Shown in pieces: positions 15,245 to 23,134 of a DNA stretch of 29,189 nucleotides. This DNA is from Candidatus Latescibacterota bacterium. Lineage in GTDB: Bacteria; Latescibacterota; UBA2968; UBA8231. Under the pieces are notes generated by a model. The model had not been told where the DNA came from and made no database searches. It was given only the letters and a program-made list of their open reading frames with translations. Made by a program: the position numbers and the translations under genes. Position 1 is the stretch's first letter; each line of letters begins with the position of its first letter. The stretch covers positions 1-29,189 of the forward strand of contig JAJDYK010000320.1 of the NCBI GenBank assembly GCA_022825185.1, read 5' to 3'.

Positions 15245-18200
15245 ATGCGGTTTTTTGAGAATGGTCCAGCGATTCCAGATGAGCTACTCCACGCCCGCGA
15301 TGAGGGCCGAGTAGTTTTCTTCTGTGGGGCTGGGGTCTCACGGGCTAAGGCAAAGCTGCCGGACTTCTTTGGTTTGGCAAAAAAAGTTATGACGACACTT
15401 GGGGTTCAAGCTGATAGCCCAGCCCGGAAGCTACTTGAGGAAGCACATAATGTTGAGGCCCAAACCGGTGTTGCCGGTGTAATCGCGGCAGACCGGATAT
15501 TCGGTCTGCTTGAGCGCGAATTTTCCACGGCCCTTATAGAAAGGGCGGTGGCTTCTGCGCTGCGACCAAAGCTGCAACCGAATGGTAAACCGGATTTGAC
15601 AGCCCATCGTATAATCCTCGATCTCGCAACTACTAGGGAAGGTTTGGTTCATGTAGTAACGACCAACTTTGATCGTCTGTTTGATGATTGTGACCGCGAC
15701 CTTTCATGGTGGCAACGACCTCGTTTACCTGATCCGTCGCGGCCAAAAGATATGGATGGCATCGTCTATCTTCACGGCAAGGCTACATCTGATTATCAAA
15801 GGGCTGAAGACGGTGGGTTTGTTCTGTCCATTTCCCAATTTGGACAGGCGTATCTTTCGGAGGGTTGGGCTACTTCTTTCTTTTGGGAAATTATTGACAG
15901 GTACGTCGTTGTCTTCGTCGGCTACGCGGCGGACGATCCACCTGTTCAGTATCTGTTAGAGGGACTAAACAGACAGATCAAGGACAAGGAACGCCAAGTC
16001 TATGCTTTTCAAGCGGGTAATGCGGACGAGGCGGACTCTAAATGGAGGGATAAAGGGGTTACGGCCATTCCCTATGCGAAAAATTCCGATCATACTGCGC
16101 TTTGGTGCGCGTTGGAGGCGTGGGCGCAAAGAGCGCGAGATCCCGATAAGTGGTATTCGGAGGTCATCAACAGAGCGAAGCAGGGGCCTCAAAGCCTTTC
16201 GCCGCATGAGCGGGGACAAGTTGCCCACATCGTCTGGACGGTTGAGGGGGTCAGAAAATTCTCGGCGGGCGAAGAACCGCCTCCGGCAGAGTGGCTGTGT
16301 GTTTTTGATTCGCACAGGCGCTATGGTAAACCTGGGAAATTAGGGGGCTTTTTGCAGGAGGGATCAGAAGTCGATCCATTTGATCTTTACCACATCGACT
16401 CAGACGTGCCGCCAGACAAAGCCAATCCTACAGGCCATTCCTCTGAACGTGAGGTGCCAACCGATGCGTGGGATGCGTTTGTTCTGAATCGCATCGACAA
16501 AACTGACTTGAGAGATGACAATTTTTCCTCGATAACGAGTCATTGGGCGTCCAACGTTCCGCCTCTTCCTTCGCGGCTTCGCCAAATGGGTGAGTGGATA
16601 AGGGACGTCGCTGGCCAGCCCGCGGCGGTTTGGTGGGCGGTGCAACGAGCCCCCCTCCATCCTAGGATTCGAGACAGAATACGTTGGACTCTTACACGTT
16701 CAGAATGGCCAACCTCCGCTGTTCGTGAGGCTTGGTACTATCTGCTCGAATACTGGGAACAAGGTAGAGGTAGGAATGCCGATTTGGTCGGTTGGAGTGA
16801 ATTAAAAAGACGAATCTCAAAGGACGGTTGGAGCAGAAGCGTTGTTCGCGCCTATGCTGCATATTTTCGCCCTTACTTGCGGGTGGAGCCACCTTGGGGC
16901 AATCCTAAGCCGCCCGAACAGGAAGACGAGATAGATCTCAACGATCTTATTGATTTGGGCGTCGTGTATCCAACAGATAGCAGCGAAAGAATCCCCATCC
17001 CAGATAAATGGGTTGCTCCTGTTGTAGTAGTATTGCGTAAGAACCTCGAAACTGCACTGGAGCTTGAGACAGAAATCGACAGAGGCGGCCTTGGTCAGAT
17101 AAGCTCTATTGTTCCAGACGATGACTCAGCTAACGACTACCTACTTGGATTGTCTGGAGCCGTCAGGCGATTTACATCTGTTTTTGAGCGTCTCATACAG
17201 ATCGACCTAAATGCGGCAAGGCACGAATTTTCAAAATGGCCGATTGAAGACGATACGATATTTGCAAGGCTGCGAATATGGGCGGCAGGTAAATCTGAAT
17301 TTATATCGGATGATCAGTTCGGCCCCACACTCGTACAGATAAGCGACAAAGCCTTCTGGAATCCTAGCCACCAGTGGGATTTGCTGCACACATTGGTGGC
17401 CCGATGGGAAGGACTGAGTGCCAATACTCGTGCCGAGATCGAAAAGCGGCTTCTGAAAGGACCTTCCAAGAGAGACCAAGAAAAAGAAGAAGATTTCAAG
17501 AAACGGCGTGCTCTATCAATACTAGACCGGATAACTTGGTTGTTTCGGAGAGGATGTAAACTGCATCTCAATCTTGAAGAAGAAACAGATCGGCTTCGGG
17601 TATTTTTACCGGATTGGGAGCCAGAATATGCCGATGAGAGAGTATCATACTGGGGAACTAGCGGATCAGTGAAAACTGAAACTGAGCATTCAGCATTATT
17701 GGATATACCTCTCGATGACCATCCTGTCAGAGCATTCACCGCTCTCAGGATGGCAGCCAAGGAAGGAGATTTTCCAGATTGGGCGTGGAGCGACTTTCTG
17801 AATGCGGAGAAGCGAAAGACCGACAAACCCAGATTTGTGGCGTTGATCGCCGAGCGCTTAGCCCGTTATCTAGATAAAGGGAATACGGAACTCATCAGAC
17901 CGGCAGCAAGCTGGCTTTTGAACGTGAGTGACCATCTTGCCGACCAATATCCAACAAGTTTTCACCGAGTGACGAGGGCGCTAATCCGGATTCTAGCGAA
18001 AGAACCGGAAAGTAGTGATTCGGAGGTCTGGCAGATCGACGGAGTTCGGGACTGGATGACGACAGCACTTAACGCACCGGCCGGGAAAGTTGCACAATCA
18101 GTTCTATGTCGCGCTCAGCAAACAGATTTTCTAGAGTATGCAGATGAACTGCTTGCTTTGCCTAGCGATCTGAGCCGACAGGCAGTAGCGATCTTCGCAC

Positions 18201-18964
18201 AGAGTATGAGCTGGTTTTATGTGAATAATCGCGAATGGTCAGAAGCGAATCTACTTTCGGCCCTCGATTCCAGCGACCTTGACGATAAAGAGGCTTTTTG
18301 GGGAGGGTTTTTCTGTTACAAGACAGTAAACCAAGAGCTATTTATGCGCTTAAAACCGCACTTATTCCAGCTCGCGAGAGAGGATGGTAAGACGCGCCGC
18401 GAGCACAGCCAAGGGCTTTCAAGCATTATTTTATCTGGGTGGGGGAGCGTTATTGAGGGGACGAGCGATCGTTGTATTTCCAATGAGGAGTTCAGGGCTG
18501 TGCTGGTGCAGACAGATGATGAATTTCGATCTCATGTGTTATGGCAGATAGGGAAACAGTCACGCAATGAGGAAGAAGGCACCAAAAACAAATGGACATC
18601 ATTGTTGCCAGAGTTTTTAAGGGATGTATGGCCTTATGAGGGAAAGGCGGGGTCGTCGGCAATGTCAGTGTCCTTGTGCGACTTGGTGTTCTCCAATGAA
18701 GAGCTATTCCCGGAATTGGTAGAGATAATTCTTACGCGCCTTACAAAGATAGATGTCCATGATTGGCGATGGTCTGAAGCTGAAAAATTCGGCAAAAAAT
18801 ATCCTCGTCAGACGCTGGACCTCTTGTATGCAGCACTACCGGACAACGTTTTAGGTTGGCCCTATGACATTGAAGATATATTTACATCGATAAGCGAAAA
18901 CGAGCCTAGTTTAAAAACCGACGAGAAATTCCTCGAATTGAAGCGGTTATGGGACTCCCGCTAG
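15245..18964 (+). CDS. SIR2-like NADase-type protein with large C-terminal region (DUF4020-like), candidate defence effector
   Basis: The 1239-residue protein opens with a SIR2-like Rossmann domain (~15-290): VVFFCGAGVSRAKAKLPDF (23-41) with GAG at 28-30, TTNFD (139-143, Asn141), YLHGKA with catalytic-type His177, and VGYAADDPP (225-233). The ~950 residues that follow are helical and rich in W/D. They resemble the long C-terminal regions of SIR2 proteins ending in DUF4020, an assignment from memory of family architecture. In ThsA, DSR and SIR2-HerA, such SIR2 domains degrade NAD+ when phage is sensed. The gene is A/T-richer than the metabolic genes, shows no transmembrane helix and is preceded by a UPF0175 antitoxin-like gene. 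Abortive-infection NADase is the leading hypothesis; a deacetylase-like role is less likely. Confidence 0.8.
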   Translation: MRFFENGPAIPDELLHARDEGRVVFFCGAGVSRAKAKLPDFFGLAKKVMTTLGVQADSPARKLLEEAHNVEAQTGVAGVIAADRIFGLLEREFSTALIERAVASALRPKLQPNGKPDLTAHRIILDLATTREGLVHVVTTNFDRLFDDCDRDLSWWQRPRLPDPSRPKDMDGIVYLHGKATSDYQRAEDGGFVLSISQFGQAYLSEGWATSFFWEIIDRYVVVFVGYAADDPPVQYLLEGLNRQIKDKERQVYAFQAGNADEADSKWRDKGVTAIPYAKNSDHTALWCALEAWAQRARDPDKWYSEVINRAKQGPQSLSPHERGQVAHIVWTVEGVRKFSAGEEPPPAEWLCVFDSHRRYGKPGKLGGFLQEGSEVDPFDLYHIDSDVPPDKANPTGHSSEREVPTDAWDAFVLNRIDKTDLRDDNFSSITSHWASNVPPLPSRLRQMGEWIRDVAGQPAAVWWAVQRAPLHPRIRDRIRWTLTRSEWPTSAVREAWYYLLEYWEQGRGRNADLVGWSELKRRISKDGWSRSVVRAYAAYFRPYLRVEPPWGNPKPPEQEDEIDLNDLIDLGVVYPTDSSERIPIPDKWVAPVVVVLRKNLETALELETEIDRGGLGQISSIVPDDDSANDYLLGLSGAVRRFTSVFERLIQIDLNAARHEFSKWPIEDDTIFARLRIWAAGKSEFISDDQFGPTLVQISDKAFWNPSHQWDLLHTLVARWEGLSANTRAEIEKRLLKGPSKRDQEKEEDFKKRRALSILDRITWLFRRGCKLHLNLEEETDRLRVFLPDWEPEYADERVSYWGTSGSVKTETEHSALLDIPLDDHPVRAFTALRMAAKEGDFPDWAWSDFLNAEKRKTDKPRFVALIAERLARYLDKGNTELIRPAASWLLNVSDHLADQYPTSFHRVTRALIRILAKEPESSDSEVWQIDGVRDWMTTALNAPAGKVAQSVLCRAQQTDFLEYADELLALPSDLSRQAVAIFAQSMSWFYVNNREWSEANLLSALDSSDLDDKEAFWGGFFCYKTVNQELFMRLKPHLFQLAREDGKTRREHSQGLSSIILSGWGSVIEGTSDRCISNEEFRAVLVQTDDEFRSHVLWQIGKQSRNEEEGTKNKWTSLLPEFLRDVWPYEGKAGSSAMSVSLCDLVFSNEELFPELVEIILTRLTKIDVHDWRWSEAEKFGKKYPRQTLDLLYAALPDNVLGWPYDIEDIFTSISENEPSLKTDEKFLELKRLWDSR

Positions 18965-19196
18965 CTCAGAGAGCTTGATCGCTTCTTTACCTTTCGCCTC
19001 CTCTTCCGCTTCCTCGTCGTTTCCGCCGCCAACGGAGCTTGCAACTGCTCGTACAGCGCAAAGATATGCGCTCCACGCGCTCCCGTTCCGAGGCGAAGCC
19101 TGCGCGGCGGTAGAGGTCGTCCACAGCGCGGTCGAGGGCTGTGAGTGCGCTCAGCGCAGATCGTACGGCATTGCGTCTAGGGCGTAAGATCGGCAA
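18961..19196 (-). pseudogene. Possible frameshifted 3' remnant of an unidentified gene
   Basis: On the - strand, LDRAVDDLYRRAGFASERERVER is readable in one frame. Past about 19075 a protein-like continuation, HIFALYEQLQAPLAAETTR then a basic tail KRKRRRK, appears in another frame and stops at 18961-18963, overlapping the SIR2 stop on the other strand. A single-base frameshift would join them. The frame break and lack of a start suggest a decayed gene end. Family not recognised, and a chance GC-rich frame is possible. Otherwise I see nothing in 18965-19243. Confidence 0.35.
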
Positions 19197-19243
19197 GCGT
19201 GAATATCCGTCTCCGACTCGATTAGAGATAGAACCAGCTTATT

Positions 19244-20755
19244 TCACCTACGGGCACCGTAACGACGCAAAATCGCGGCTGTCTCTAAATCCTCCTCCTC
19301 TATCGCGCATCTCAGCGGCGTCCTGCCGTTGTCTGTTTGGGCGTGGACATTGGCTCCTGCCTTGAGCAATATCTCGGCGACATCAGAAGCATTATGCTGC
19401 GCCGCCCAGTGTAGTGGTGTAATACCATAGACTCCCTTGGCGCGGACATCAGCCCCTGCCTTGAGCAATACCGCAGCAACACCAGAAGCATTATGCTGCG
19501 CCGCAATATGTAGTGGCATAAAGCCAAAGTAGTGGTCGTCTTTGGCGTGGACATCGGCTCCTGCCTTGAGCAGTATTTCGGCCGTATCAGAAGCATTATG
19601 CTGCGCCGCAACGTGTAGCGGTGTCCAGCCCTGATAGCTATCTTTGGCGTTGACGTTGGCTCCCCATTCAAGTAACATATCGGTAAGGCTAGAAGCATCC
19701 TCACTCACCGCCCAGTGCAGTGGTGTCCAGCCCCTGTATTGAGAGTTGTCTTTGGCGTTGACGTTGGCCCCCCACTCAAGTAATACCGCAGCAACATCAG
19801 AAGCATTATGCTGTGCCGCCCGGTGCAGAAGCGTAAAACCATCATTGTTTTTGGCGTTGGCGTCGGTCCCTGCCTTAAGCAACATACCAGCAACAGTAGA
19901 AGCATCCGCATCCTCAGATGTCGTCAGGTGGTGCAGCGGTGTATTGACAGCGTCAGTTGGTGTCATCCCCCGTCTTTCTTCGAGCAAAGCAGCGGCCAAC
20001 CTAGGCATTCCGGCTGCTCTAACATTTCTTGCTGCCTCCATGTCAGAGCCAAAGATTTTATGCAGTGGCGTTTCGCCGTCGTTGTTTTTGGCATGGACAT
20101 CGGCCCCCGACTCAAGTAACACCGCAACAACAGCAGCAGCATTATGCGCCGCCGCAGCGTGCAGTGGCGTGCCATAGAAGCCGGCTTTGGCGTGAACATC
20201 GGCTCCTGTCTTGAGCAATACCGCAGCCACAGCAGCAGCATTATGCGTCGCCGCAGCGTGTAGTGGCATTTTGCCTTCGTTGTCTTTGGCGTGAACATCG
20301 GCCCCTGCTTTGAGCAACAACCCCGCTACCGAAGAAGCATCATTACGCGCTGCTATGTATAGCGACGTCCAGCCGTCGTTGTTTTTGGCATGGACATCGG
20401 CCCCCGACTCAAGTAACACCGCAGCCGCCGAAGAAGCATCATTACGCGCCGCCCAGTGTAGCGATGTCCAGCCGTCGTTGTTTTTGGCATGGACATCGGC
20501 CCCCTGATTAAGCAGGGATACTGTCAGCTCGGGCAAGTTCAGTCTCACTGTAATATGTAGGTCGGGCTCTTCCTTGTTCTCACCCTTCGGATGTGGCATA
20601 CGCCCCACCTCTGCGACAAATACCTCCTCCTGACGTTGCTTCTCGGCGTGATCGACATACATTTTGCCCCCAACGCCCAAAAGAGCAACAATGCCTAAGA
20701 TCAAGGCAAGCAACTTAAATGGGTGTTTTTTCTGCGGCTTCTGTTGTTCGCTCAT
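19244..20755 (-). CDS. Membrane-anchored ankyrin-repeat protein
   Basis: The start is ATG at 20755 with GGAG six bases before it. An in-frame TTG 12 bases further up is less likely because it would include the ribosome-binding site. The 503-residue product has a short basic cytoplasmic tip, one membrane helix (about 14-34, LLALILGIVALLGVGG) and then about twelve 33-residue ankyrin repeats to the end. Typical units read DGWTSLHWAARNDASS…VLLESGADVHAKNN. One central unit (GSDMEAARNVRAAG…) is degenerate and longer. Neighbouring units are close copies also at DNA level, indicating recent tandem expansion. The repeats probably lie outside the cytoplasmic membrane and bind another protein. Ankyrin proteins of this kind are enriched in host-associated bacteria. 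Binding partner unknown. Confidence 0.85.
   Translation of the reverse strand: MSEQQKPQKKHPFKLLALILGIVALLGVGGKMYVDHAEKQRQEEVFVAEVGRMPHPKGENKEEPDLHITVRLNLPELTVSLLNQGADVHAKNNDGWTSLHWAARNDASSAAAVLLESGADVHAKNNDGWTSLYIAARNDASSVAGLLLKAGADVHAKDNEGKMPLHAAATHNAAAVAAVLLKTGADVHAKAGFYGTPLHAAAAHNAAAVVAVLLESGADVHAKNNDGETPLHKIFGSDMEAARNVRAAGMPRLAAALLEERRGMTPTDAVNTPLHHLTTSEDADASTVAGMLLKAGTDANAKNNDGFTLLHRAAQHNASDVAAVLLEWGANVNAKDNSQYRGWTPLHWAVSEDASSLTDMLLEWGANVNAKDSYQGWTPLHVAAQHNASDTAEILLKAGADVHAKDDHYFGFMPLHIAAQHNASGVAAVLLKAGADVRAKGVYGITPLHWAAQHNASDVAEILLKAGANVHAQTDNGRTPLRCAIEEEDLETAAILRRYGARR
19290..20520. repeat. ~99-bp tandem coding repeats (ankyrin)
   Basis: Blocks containing GCATTATGC, GCCGCCCAGTG and TTGGC(A/G)T(G/T)GACATCGGC recur about every 99 bases. 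They are the DNA of the ankyrin units in the gene on the - strand and not an independent repeat array. Confidence 0.85.
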
Positions 20756-20767
20756 GGTATTCTCCAA

Positions 20768-20836
20768 TTATTTCATTCCACGAAAGACGCATGAAAAATA
20801 CAGCAGCGGGGACGTGTTACTGATGAACTCAGACAT
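20768..20836 (-). pseudogene. Truncated PIN/DUF3368-type toxin, N-terminal stump
   Basis: A 22-codon frame starts at an ATG (20836) inside the last codons of the UPF0175 gene, overlapping it by eight bases. It reads MSEFISNTSPLLYFS…, ending in a stop at 20768-20770. ISNTSPLL is the characteristic first strand of the PIN-domain toxins normally encoded immediately after UPF0175 antitoxins, and the overlap is typical. The remaining ~140 codons are missing; the ankyrin gene begins 13 bases after the stop. So the toxin of this pair has been cut off and the antitoxin is orphaned. Confidence 0.72.
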
Positions 20837-21080
20837 GCTCGCGTTCTAGGTCATTCAACTCCGTCTCGAGTGGAAAGACCTTGTAGCGATCAAGCGTCAA
20901 CAGAAATTCCACGCGCGTCATCCCGGCAAGCTCCGCAGCCCGGCCAGACGAAAGACGGCCAAGTTCGTAGAGCTTGACTGCGGCCAGCATACGGAGTTCG
21001 CGTGCAAAAGCGCGCTCGTCAGTCTTTTCGGCAAGCAACACGCTTTCTGGAACATCAATTGCGATTTTCCGCGTTGTCAT
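20829..21080 (-). CDS. UPF0175 family antitoxin, orphaned from its PIN toxin
   Basis: The start is at 21080 (MTTRKIAIDVPE), with AAGG at good spacing and only two bases after the upstream stop. The frame is open beyond, but that would overlap the preceding gene. The 83-residue product has the UPF0175 core LAAVKLYELGRLSSGRAAELAGMTRVEFLLTLDRYKVFPL (about 31-70). The family neutralises PIN-type ribonucleases. The matching toxin survives here only as a 22-codon stump downstream. Close packing makes it the third gene of the ATPase operon, so it may now control or serve the ATPase pair, or be a passenger. Confidence 0.85.
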   Translation of the reverse strand: MTTRKIAIDVPESVLLAEKTDERAFARELRMLAAVKLYELGRLSSGRAAELAGMTRVEFLLTLDRYKVFPLETELNDLEREHV

Positions 21081-21082
21081 TT

Positions 21083-21736
21083 TTACCTTACCCCTGCGAC
21101 CTCGCCGAGCACTGAACTGCCTGCTGGAAACCAAGCTGTTAGGACCGTTTTGAGCTCCAAGAACGATGGATCATTGCAGCGGCGCAGGGAAACCTTTTCT
21201 GCAAGCTGCCGATACAAGGAGGCACTGCGAGGCTTTCGCACCGTGCGCAAAGCCGCTTCCAATGCCTCCTTGGGCCGCTCGGGTTTGGTTGCTCCCTCTT
21301 GCAAATAGTCCTGACTGAGCAGCCAGCGACGCAGCGAAGGGCGTCGATCTTTCCATCCCGCTACGTCGTCAACATGAGGCGAATCGCTCCAGACCCACGC
21401 CTCCAGTTCTGGGTCGAGCACGATGGCCCTCGCTCGTTTGCCCCACGCCGAATCCTTGAACTCACGATTGAGTTCTTTCTGCATTTCTTGGGGCTGCTTC
21501 TGTTCTCTGCCACTGCCTTCGCGATCGAAAATGAGCAATCCGTGGAGATACAGTTCCGATAGATTGGATAGGAAATCAACGCCGTGTAGAGCACAGCCGG
21601 GATCGCGCTGCGGATGAACTTCAATTTTCGCGTCAATCGGGCGAATACCCAGTGCCTCTGGTCGCGTAAACAACCCAATTAGTGCCTGTTCTATATTGGA
21701 GTCAGCCGCGAGAACAACGAGGTCTTTCTCGTTCAT
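21083..21736 (-). CDS. AAA-ATPase-partner protein, possible TOPRIM/DUF4276-like effector
   Basis: The start is at 21736 (MNEKDLVVLAADSN). Its ATG overlaps the TGA of the ATPase gene (ATGA at 21733-21736), so translation is coupled; a longer frame would run back through the ATPase. The 217-residue protein has DLVVLAADSNIEQAL (5-19), an acidic strand LLIFDREGSG (67-76) and DPELEAWVWSDSPHVD (108-123). The order strand-helix, then D-x-E, recalls TOPRIM-like DUF4276/RloB/AriB partners of OLD-type ATPases, but the usual EG glutamate is not obvious, so the fold assignment is tentative. C-terminal RCNDPSFLELKTVL (from about 188) looks conserved-type. I know similar proteins next to such ATPases in other genomes but not a proven function. 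Confidence 0.65.
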   Translation of the reverse strand: MNEKDLVVLAADSNIEQALIGLFTRPEALGIRPIDAKIEVHPQRDPGCALHGVDFLSNLSELYLHGLLIFDREGSGREQKQPQEMQKELNREFKDSAWGKRARAIVLDPELEAWVWSDSPHVDDVAGWKDRRPSLRRWLLSQDYLQEGATKPERPKEALEAALRTVRKPRSASLYRQLAEKVSLRRCNDPSFLELKTVLTAWFPAGSSVLGEVAGVR

Positions 21737-22980
21737 CCCAAAACCCCGGAGGCGAGTAGTGTGCCAAGGTCGGCTTGGCCTTGCCATTGCCGTAGCGTGG
21801 GGTGCTCGGTGCCTAGAACAATGTCGGTCGAGCCGTCGTCGTTTTTGGCAAAGCACAATACGTCATCCATGCTGGCCGCACTCAGCACTACCGGCGAATG
21901 CGTCGCTAACAAGACCTGAGCCTCATACATTGAAGAGAGCGAATCATACACAGTGGCGACCGCTCGAGGATGGATCCCGTTCTCTGGCTCCTCTATTAGG
22001 TAGATCCCTCGTAGATCAGCCAAATATGCGGGCAGAGTGAGTGCTGTCAGTCGCAGCGTACCGTCGGAAACCATCCACGAAGGCACCTTTAGCCCGCCTT
22101 CATACTCGTAGATCATGTAGCAGTGCCTATCCTCTGGACGCTCGAATGTCTCGATGTTGACCAAGTCGGTCAGGGCCGTGCGCAAATGTGCAATCCAGTC
22201 TTGGTGCCGCTGGGGAGTTTTTTCGCGCAAATGAGAGACTACCCAAGGAAGGTTTGAACCATCCGGCAAAAAGCCAGATCCCCTCATTGGAGAACTGGGG
22301 CGCTTAATGGCATAACTATTCAGTACGAATTCTTGGACGCCGCCGGTCAGATACTCTAGAAACCATGTGGCAACGGGAAATCGCTCTATATCAGCAGGCA
22401 GGTTGCCAAAAGCCGATGTCTGCGGCCCTAGCTTGAACGACGGCGACCAGCCTTTATCTGTTTCGCTGTAAAAGCTGTCGTTTCCTCCCGCTGTCTTATT
22501 GATGACGACCTTGCTGTCTTTCCGCCTAATGCGCTCCAACAGTGAATTCGGGGCGTCTGCTAACACCGGGAATAAAGAGCGTTGTGGCATTGCAAAGTCC
22601 TCGAATTTTTTTAGTAAAACCGTCTCAGACTTGAACTCAAACTGGCGATGTGTTTCGTCAAAACCAATCGCCACCTGATACCTCGCTGTGTCCAACTCTG
22701 GTTTTATCGTCAGAGGACGCAGGTTGTCGGGGATGCGTGCCTCCACCGCTATCTCTAGCCTATCGCCCTGACGCCGGAAGAGGAGGTCTTGGGGGTTCTG
22801 GGTGCGTTCTGAGATCGCCGTATCCAATCCTTCATACAACAAATCACAGAGAAAACCGATAACGTCCAAAAAGGTTGTTTTGCCAGACGCATTCGGCCCG
22901 ACTAGGACGTGAAAAGGACGCAGCGGCCTATGCACATACCGCAAACAGCGATAATTCAAGGCTTCAACTAACGTTATCAT
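21733..22980 (-). CDS. AAA family ATPase (OLD/RecF-like, AAA_21), candidate defence sensor
   Basis: The 415-residue ABC-type AAA ATPase has Walker A GPNASGKTT (28-36), a signature-like WMVSDGTLRL (302-311), Walker B IYLIEEPENGIHP (326-338) with the glutamate pair, and switch histidine in LLATHSP (358-364). The compact form lacking a fused TOPRIM domain fits the ATPase half of two-gene systems such as PARIS AriA/AriB, septu-type PtuA/PtuB or RloA/RloB. A coupled partner gene follows. CGGAG lies seven bases before the ATG. The family uses ATP for oligomerisation and DNA- or inhibitor-sensing in the cytoplasm. Defence against phage is the likely role from family and context, not shown by this sequence. 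Confidence 0.82.
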   Translation of the reverse strand: MITLVEALNYRCLRYVHRPLRPFHVLVGPNASGKTTFLDVIGFLCDLLYEGLDTAISERTQNPQDLLFRRQGDRLEIAVEARIPDNLRPLTIKPELDTARYQVAIGFDETHRQFEFKSETVLLKKFEDFAMPQRSLFPVLADAPNSLLERIRRKDSKVVINKTAGGNDSFYSETDKGWSPSFKLGPQTSAFGNLPADIERFPVATWFLEYLTGGVQEFVLNSYAIKRPSSPMRGSGFLPDGSNLPWVVSHLREKTPQRHQDWIAHLRTALTDLVNIETFERPEDRHCYMIYEYEGGLKVPSWMVSDGTLRLTALTLPAYLADLRGIYLIEEPENGIHPRAVATVYDSLSSMYEAQVLLATHSPVVLSAASMDDVLCFAKNDDGSTDIVLGTEHPTLRQWQGQADLGTLLASGVLG

Positions 22981-23068
22981 CAGTCGGCTCCGTCTGCATC
23001 GTCATAGGGCTACTCACAACCAAATTTTACTTTGTGGAATTCGTCTAGACGCGAGAGAACGTTCAGTA

Positions 23069-23097
23069 AGTATAGTATAGTACCGCTCTTTAGTCCG
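23069..23097 (-). promoter_or_regulatory. Possible promoter of the ATPase operon
   Basis: On the - strand two overlapping TATACT boxes (complement of 23069-23079) lie about 90 bases before the ATPase start. The best spaced upstream hexamer, CGGACT (complement of 23092-23097 for the box at 23069-23074), matches the -35 consensus at only three positions. The 154-base gap otherwise shows nothing. Confidence 0.3.
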
Positions 23098-23134
23098 CAT
23101 CTTCTCCGATGCCACAGTAAGCCACCCACCCGCT

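Noticed and set aside
19290..20520. Regular ~99-bp repeats considered as a CRISPR or satellite array
   Set aside because: The period equals 33 codons, the frame is continuous and the translation is a clear ankyrin array. There are no conserved palindromic repeats with unique spacers.
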